Shown in pieces: positions 60,701-64,000 of a stretch of 64,000 bases of DNA (its first letter is position 1; every line of letters begins with the position of its first letter). Position numbers and translations under genes: made by a program. The notes beneath the pieces were generated by a model. It was not told the DNA's origin. It saw only the letters and a list, made by a program, of their open reading frames with translations, and ran no database searches. The stretch is from Antennarius striatus (lineage: Eukaryota > Chordata > Actinopteri > Lophiiformes > Antennariidae), in the NCBI RefSeq assembly GCF_040054535.1, contig NC_090784.1:16246001-16310000 (forward strand). The letters run 5' to 3'.

Positions 60701-63700
60701 ATATATTGTATTCTTTTTCTCTGATGTCAGACATGTGTAATCCTGTCCTCTCTTGTTTTTCTCTAGGGATGACTTTAACATCAAAGTTCTTCAGGCCTTC
60801 GTTGACCTCCATGAGTTTACTGATCTCAACCTCGTTCAGGCCCTCAGGTGAGATGTCATTTTGGGGTGAATACTGTTTTAAATCGAGGACAAACAGTCAT
60901 TGAGAAGTTATCAAGGAAATCAGTAGAGACTTTATAGTTTTACCTTCATTTGCTGAATTTAACCTCTTTGCCCTGATTTGAATCTTGTCCTGTTTTTTTA
61001 CAGACAGTTCCTTTGGAGTTTCCGTTTGCCTGGTGAAGCCCAGAAGATTGACAGGATGATGGAGGCTTTTGCTCAGAGATACTGCCACTGTAACCCTGGC
61101 GTCTTCCAGAGCACTGGTGAACAAAACCTCACCATTATGCAGCATTTCATTCAGCGGTTTAGCTTACCTTCTTCTCTGTGTAATTGGGAGATGTTGTTTT
61201 CAAATCAAACTTTATTTTCCTGCAGTGGGTCACAGCAAGGGACATTTCCCAGGTGTAAAATACTGTAATGTAAATTGTGGGCCCCTTTAGAGGAAATGGT
61301 CTGGTGTGTGATATCTGCACTCTGATATCTGTGTTCTTGAATGTAGATTTTATAGTTTATTGTTGATATTAAGAAAGAGACAGATATTGAGAACAGGAAT
61401 CAGTGTTGCTGCATTAACCTGCATGTCTCTCCTGTTTTCAGACACATGTTATGTGCTGTCATTTGCCATAATTATGCTGAACACAAGCCTCCATAACCCA
61501 AATGTGAGAGATAAACCTGGTGTGGACCGTTTCATCTCTATGAACCGAGGCATCAACGAAGGGGGAGACCTCCCTGAAGAGCTGCTCAGAGTAGGATGAG
61601 TTCTACTGCTCTTTGGTTATGGATAAGTGACTGTTAAGATGCACATTGTAAATGGATTTTTGTTTTAATCTGATATGCTTTTCCAGAATCTGTATGAAAG
61701 TATTAAAAATGAGCCCTTCAAGATCCCTGAGGATGATGGTAATGACCTGACACACACATTCTTCAACCCTGACAGAGAGGGCTGGCTTCTTAAACTTGGT
61801 GAGTTGTTGCCACTGGTACCCTTTTGCTTTATTGTGAAGTATTTATACCCTACATAGAAGCCGTAATCCTGATGTTGCACAACTAAATTCAAATATTTCA
61901 TTGTATTGGACAAGAATCCAAGGTTTCTTATTATAAACTGTGACGGGTGCTGTCTGCTGTGGAACTCTTTAAAGCTTTGCGCTGTAACAAACCTGCTGAT
62001 CTGTCTCTGAGGTTTGCTGGCTCTGCCTTCACTTGACATGTTGGCTCACAATGTTGTGGCTTTTGAACATTGCCATAACATTAAATGAGATTCACTTTCT
62101 TGCGTCATGTCAGCAGGAATCTGATTGTGTTCTTTTGCATGGTGGGGCTGTGATTTCTATGCCACTAATAACATCTCTCTCTTTCTCCCCCCACCCCGCT
62201 GCCTCACATTTTTTGTCCACTTTTTTCTTTAAATCTTTGGGTTGCTTTTGTCTATGCTTCTTCATTGTGGTTTCTACCCTCTGCTGCTGCTGTTTGTTTT
62301 CTCAGGAGGTATGTACTGACAGAGTTTTTGTAGTTATAAAGTTCTATGTAGAAGAATTACTATATAGTTAGCTACTAGAATGTGAAGATCATGTAGTAGT
62401 ATCCCCTTTAGTTTTGAACCCAATCTTATTATTTACCTCACACTCTTCAAGAATTGTTTTTTATTTGTTTCAGGGGGGCGAGTTAAAACCTGGAAGCGCC
62501 GATGGTTTATCCTCACAGATAACTGCCTTTATTACTTTGAATACACTACAGTAAGTGCTAATTTGACAGTGTCACTCCAATATTTATGTAGCTTAGACTT
62601 TAAAACATGGAGTTGCTTAATTTAATTAATACAACGTATGCAACAGGAAATTATTAACTACAAAGTATGCATGAACAAGAATTGTCATACTCGACACAAC
62701 TTATTTTTTTTCTCCTTTTTAATTTTTTTTTTTAATTTTTAGAGTGAGAGAGAGAAAGATAGAGAGACAGAGCTTGCGTGTGTGTGTGCGCTATGTAACA
62801 GTTAAAATATCTATACAGTATATAAATCATTAATTTGAACTGAAGTTAGAAAGTGTCAAACTAAGAGCAGAGATTCTCCATTACATCCATCTATGTCAGT
62901 GGTCCCCAACTACCGGGTCGCGACCTGGTAGCTGGTCGCGGGACATTAGGTACCGGGGGGCACAGAAGGTTTTACTTTTTTTTTTTTTTATTGTTTACCA
63001 GTCTAAAGATGTTTTATTTTGATAAGTGACGTCTGTGCGGAATGATGCACAGACAAATGCATGCGCCTGTCCTCCTTGACAGGTCTCGGTCACGTGACAT
63101 GTTACCCCTAAATTAAGCGCTCACTACTGCGCCGGTGTTCTGGATTAGAGTCAAGGCAGATTATCCTGAGATCGCCCAAATAGTATCGTAAACCCTGCTT
63201 CCAACCACCTGTCTTTGTAAAGCAGGATTTTCTGCGGTGACCGTAAACAAAACCAAACTGCAAAGTAGACTGGACGTCCGAAACACACTTCAGGTGTCAT
63301 TGTCTCTCGTTACCCCTAGGTCAGCGGTCCCCAACCACTAAATCTCATTATTGTAATTATTATTATTTGATTGACTTATTCACTCTTTTATTGGAAATGA
63401 TCAGTATTTCTCCTACGTTGAATTCACTGATTGTAAGTCACTATATTTCAAAATAAACCTCATCATTGCCGTCACTTGAACCGAGTTTTTAATATCATTA
63501 TGTCTTACAATTGTTTTGTTTACAGAGATGTTGATTATCAATCTATAAAAAAAGGTTGTTTATTGTCTGTTGATGTCTGCATTTACACAAAACCACTGCG
63601 GATGATTTATTATTAGACTACAGCTGTCCTGGCATCAATAACGATTATCGAGCAAATGAAGGCCGGTCCGTGATACGTCAAAGAATAATGTGGAGATGTT

Positions 63701-64000
63701 TTAATTTGAAAAGTGTTGTATTCTGAAATAAAAAACTTTCTGAAAGTATTTTAATGTTTTATTATGAAAAGACCAGGTATTGTGGTCATGCATTGACTAC
63801 AGTACTTTTGTTGAGAGGGAAAAAACAATTACCCGTACAATTTTGCTCTATTTTTAACAGTCAGAACTATTTCAGAGATGGGATGCATTTCTGTTCATGA
63901 ATTCACACAAAAATTCCGACTAGGATGTAAAGAGCTTGTATTTGTAGAAACCTTTTTGCTCTAATGTTTAAATTCCTTTCCTTCTGACAGGATAAGGAAC
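57738..64000 (+). CDS. cyth2: Cytohesin-2 (ARNO), Arf guanine-nucleotide exchange factor; 3' part beyond the window
   Basis: Catalyses GDP/GTP exchange on Arf GTPases at phosphoinositide-rich membranes. Exons: 57738-57756, 59945-60095, 60419-60485, 60567-60685, 60767-60847, 61004-61116, 61442-61590, 61687-61798, optional 62306-62308, 62474-62550, and 63991 onward (cut by the window edge). Phases all join. Order of parts: short N-terminus ([15 protein letters not shown]), coiled coil ([19 protein letters not shown]), Sec7 domain from [13 protein letters not shown] through the catalytic glutamate loop [18 protein letters not shown] and motif 2 [17 protein letters not shown], linker [14 protein letters not shown], then the PH domain beginning [14 protein letters not shown] and [20 protein letters not shown]. 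Exon 3 uses acceptor CCCTCAAG, giving [13 protein letters not shown], which matches CYTH2 (SKTLQ) rather than CYTH1 or CYTH3; linkage to rpl18 and sphk2 supports this. Missing from the window: most of the PH domain and the polybasic tail. Confidence 0.95.
58930..59760 (+). mobile_element. L2/Rex1-like LINE 3' fragment in cyth2 intron 1
   Basis: The plus strand reads [34 protein letters not shown] and SRPQSVRVH, the RT region of fish L2/Rex1 elements, then jumps by deletion to the FLRRLRKF-type C-terminus in other frames. It ends with a tail (GTGACAATAAAACTCTTGAATC near 59730-59751). It is frameshifted and internally deleted, so inactive. Confidence 0.75.
62306..62308 (+). other. cyth2: 3-nt GAG microexon of cyth2 (two-glycine/three-glycine switch)
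   Basis: A CTG-repeat and pyrimidine-rich tract ends in TTTTCTCAG, followed by GAG and a donor GTATGT. The upstream exon ends CTT G (61798) and the downstream exon starts GG GGG CGA (62474). Skipping gives Leu-Gly-Gly-Arg; inclusion gives Leu-Gly-Gly-Gly-Arg. Mammalian cytohesins are known to have exactly this GAG microexon in the PH domain. The 2G form prefers PtdIns(3,4,5)P3, and the 3G form also binds PtdIns(4,5)P2. Confidence 0.85.
62897..63690. mobile_element. hAT relic in cyth2 intron 9, related to the rpl18-intron copy
   Basis: It starts CAGTGGTCCCCAAC, as in the 40664-41155 element, and shares internal blocks with it (63091-63205 against about 40838-40945; 63555-63680 against 40976-41101). 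It is longer and keeps a short frame [18 protein letters not shown] (around 63240-63290), typical of the C-terminus of hAT transposases. A second head-like CAGCGGTCCCCAACC occurs at 63322. No right inverted repeat or target duplication was found, so the end is approximate. Confidence 0.7.

Overview
The window looks like chromosomal DNA of a teleost (ray-finned) fish. Genes are split into many small exons with GT-AG introns. Microsatellites of (GT)n, (GATA)n and (TTA)n are frequent, and introns and intergenic spaces carry fish-type LINE, SINE, hAT and pogo-like fragments. No bacterial, plasmid or CRISPR features are seen. Species cannot be told from the sequence. All exon models below were made by hand from splice signals, phase continuity and recognised protein families.

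Layout, left to right: (1) 1-1880 is AT-rich and shows no gene. (2) 1880-26616 (+) is a complete non-muscle myosin II heavy chain gene, best matched to myh14: a CpG-containing promoter with four ATTGG boxes, a non-coding first exon carrying a 32-codon uORF, 41 constitutive coding exons (2008 aa), cassette exons in motor loops 1 and 2, and a possible 24-nt tail microexon. (3) 30320-32184 (-) is a two-coding-exon gene for an unrecognised 439-aa protein, tail-to-tail with myh14. (4) 35854-37100 (+) is an Mpv17-like membrane protein (mpv17l). (5) 37400-38300 is a nest of LINE and pogo/Tigger-like fragments. (6) 38553-43658 (+) is ribosomal protein L18 (rpl18, 188 aa); intron 3 holds a LINE with an hAT element inside it. 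(7) 46886-53704 (+) is sphingosine kinase 2 (sphk2, 894 aa); intron 1 holds a LINE split by a 1.5-kb hAT element with a perfect 8-bp target duplication, followed by a tRNA-derived SINE. (8) 57738 to the window end (+) is cytohesin-2 (cyth2), cut off by the right edge after the first codons of the PH-domain exon that begins DKE.

myh14, rpl18, sphk2 and cyth2 all have human orthologues on 19q13.33 (from memory), so the window is a conserved syntenic block rather than a functional operon. The products work in separate processes: actomyosin contraction, a peroxisome/mitochondrial-type membrane protein, translation, sphingolipid signalling, and Arf activation at phosphoinositide membranes.

The most interesting points are alternative-splicing devices that can be read from the DNA. 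These are a 3-nt microexon in cyth2 that would switch a two-glycine PH domain to three glycines, the loop 1 and loop 2 cassettes and a GC-AG intron in myh14, and a candidate tail microexon located where smooth-muscle myosin SM1/SM2 splicing occurs. No clearly new biological system was found. The unrecognised minus-strand gene is the best candidate for something undescribed.
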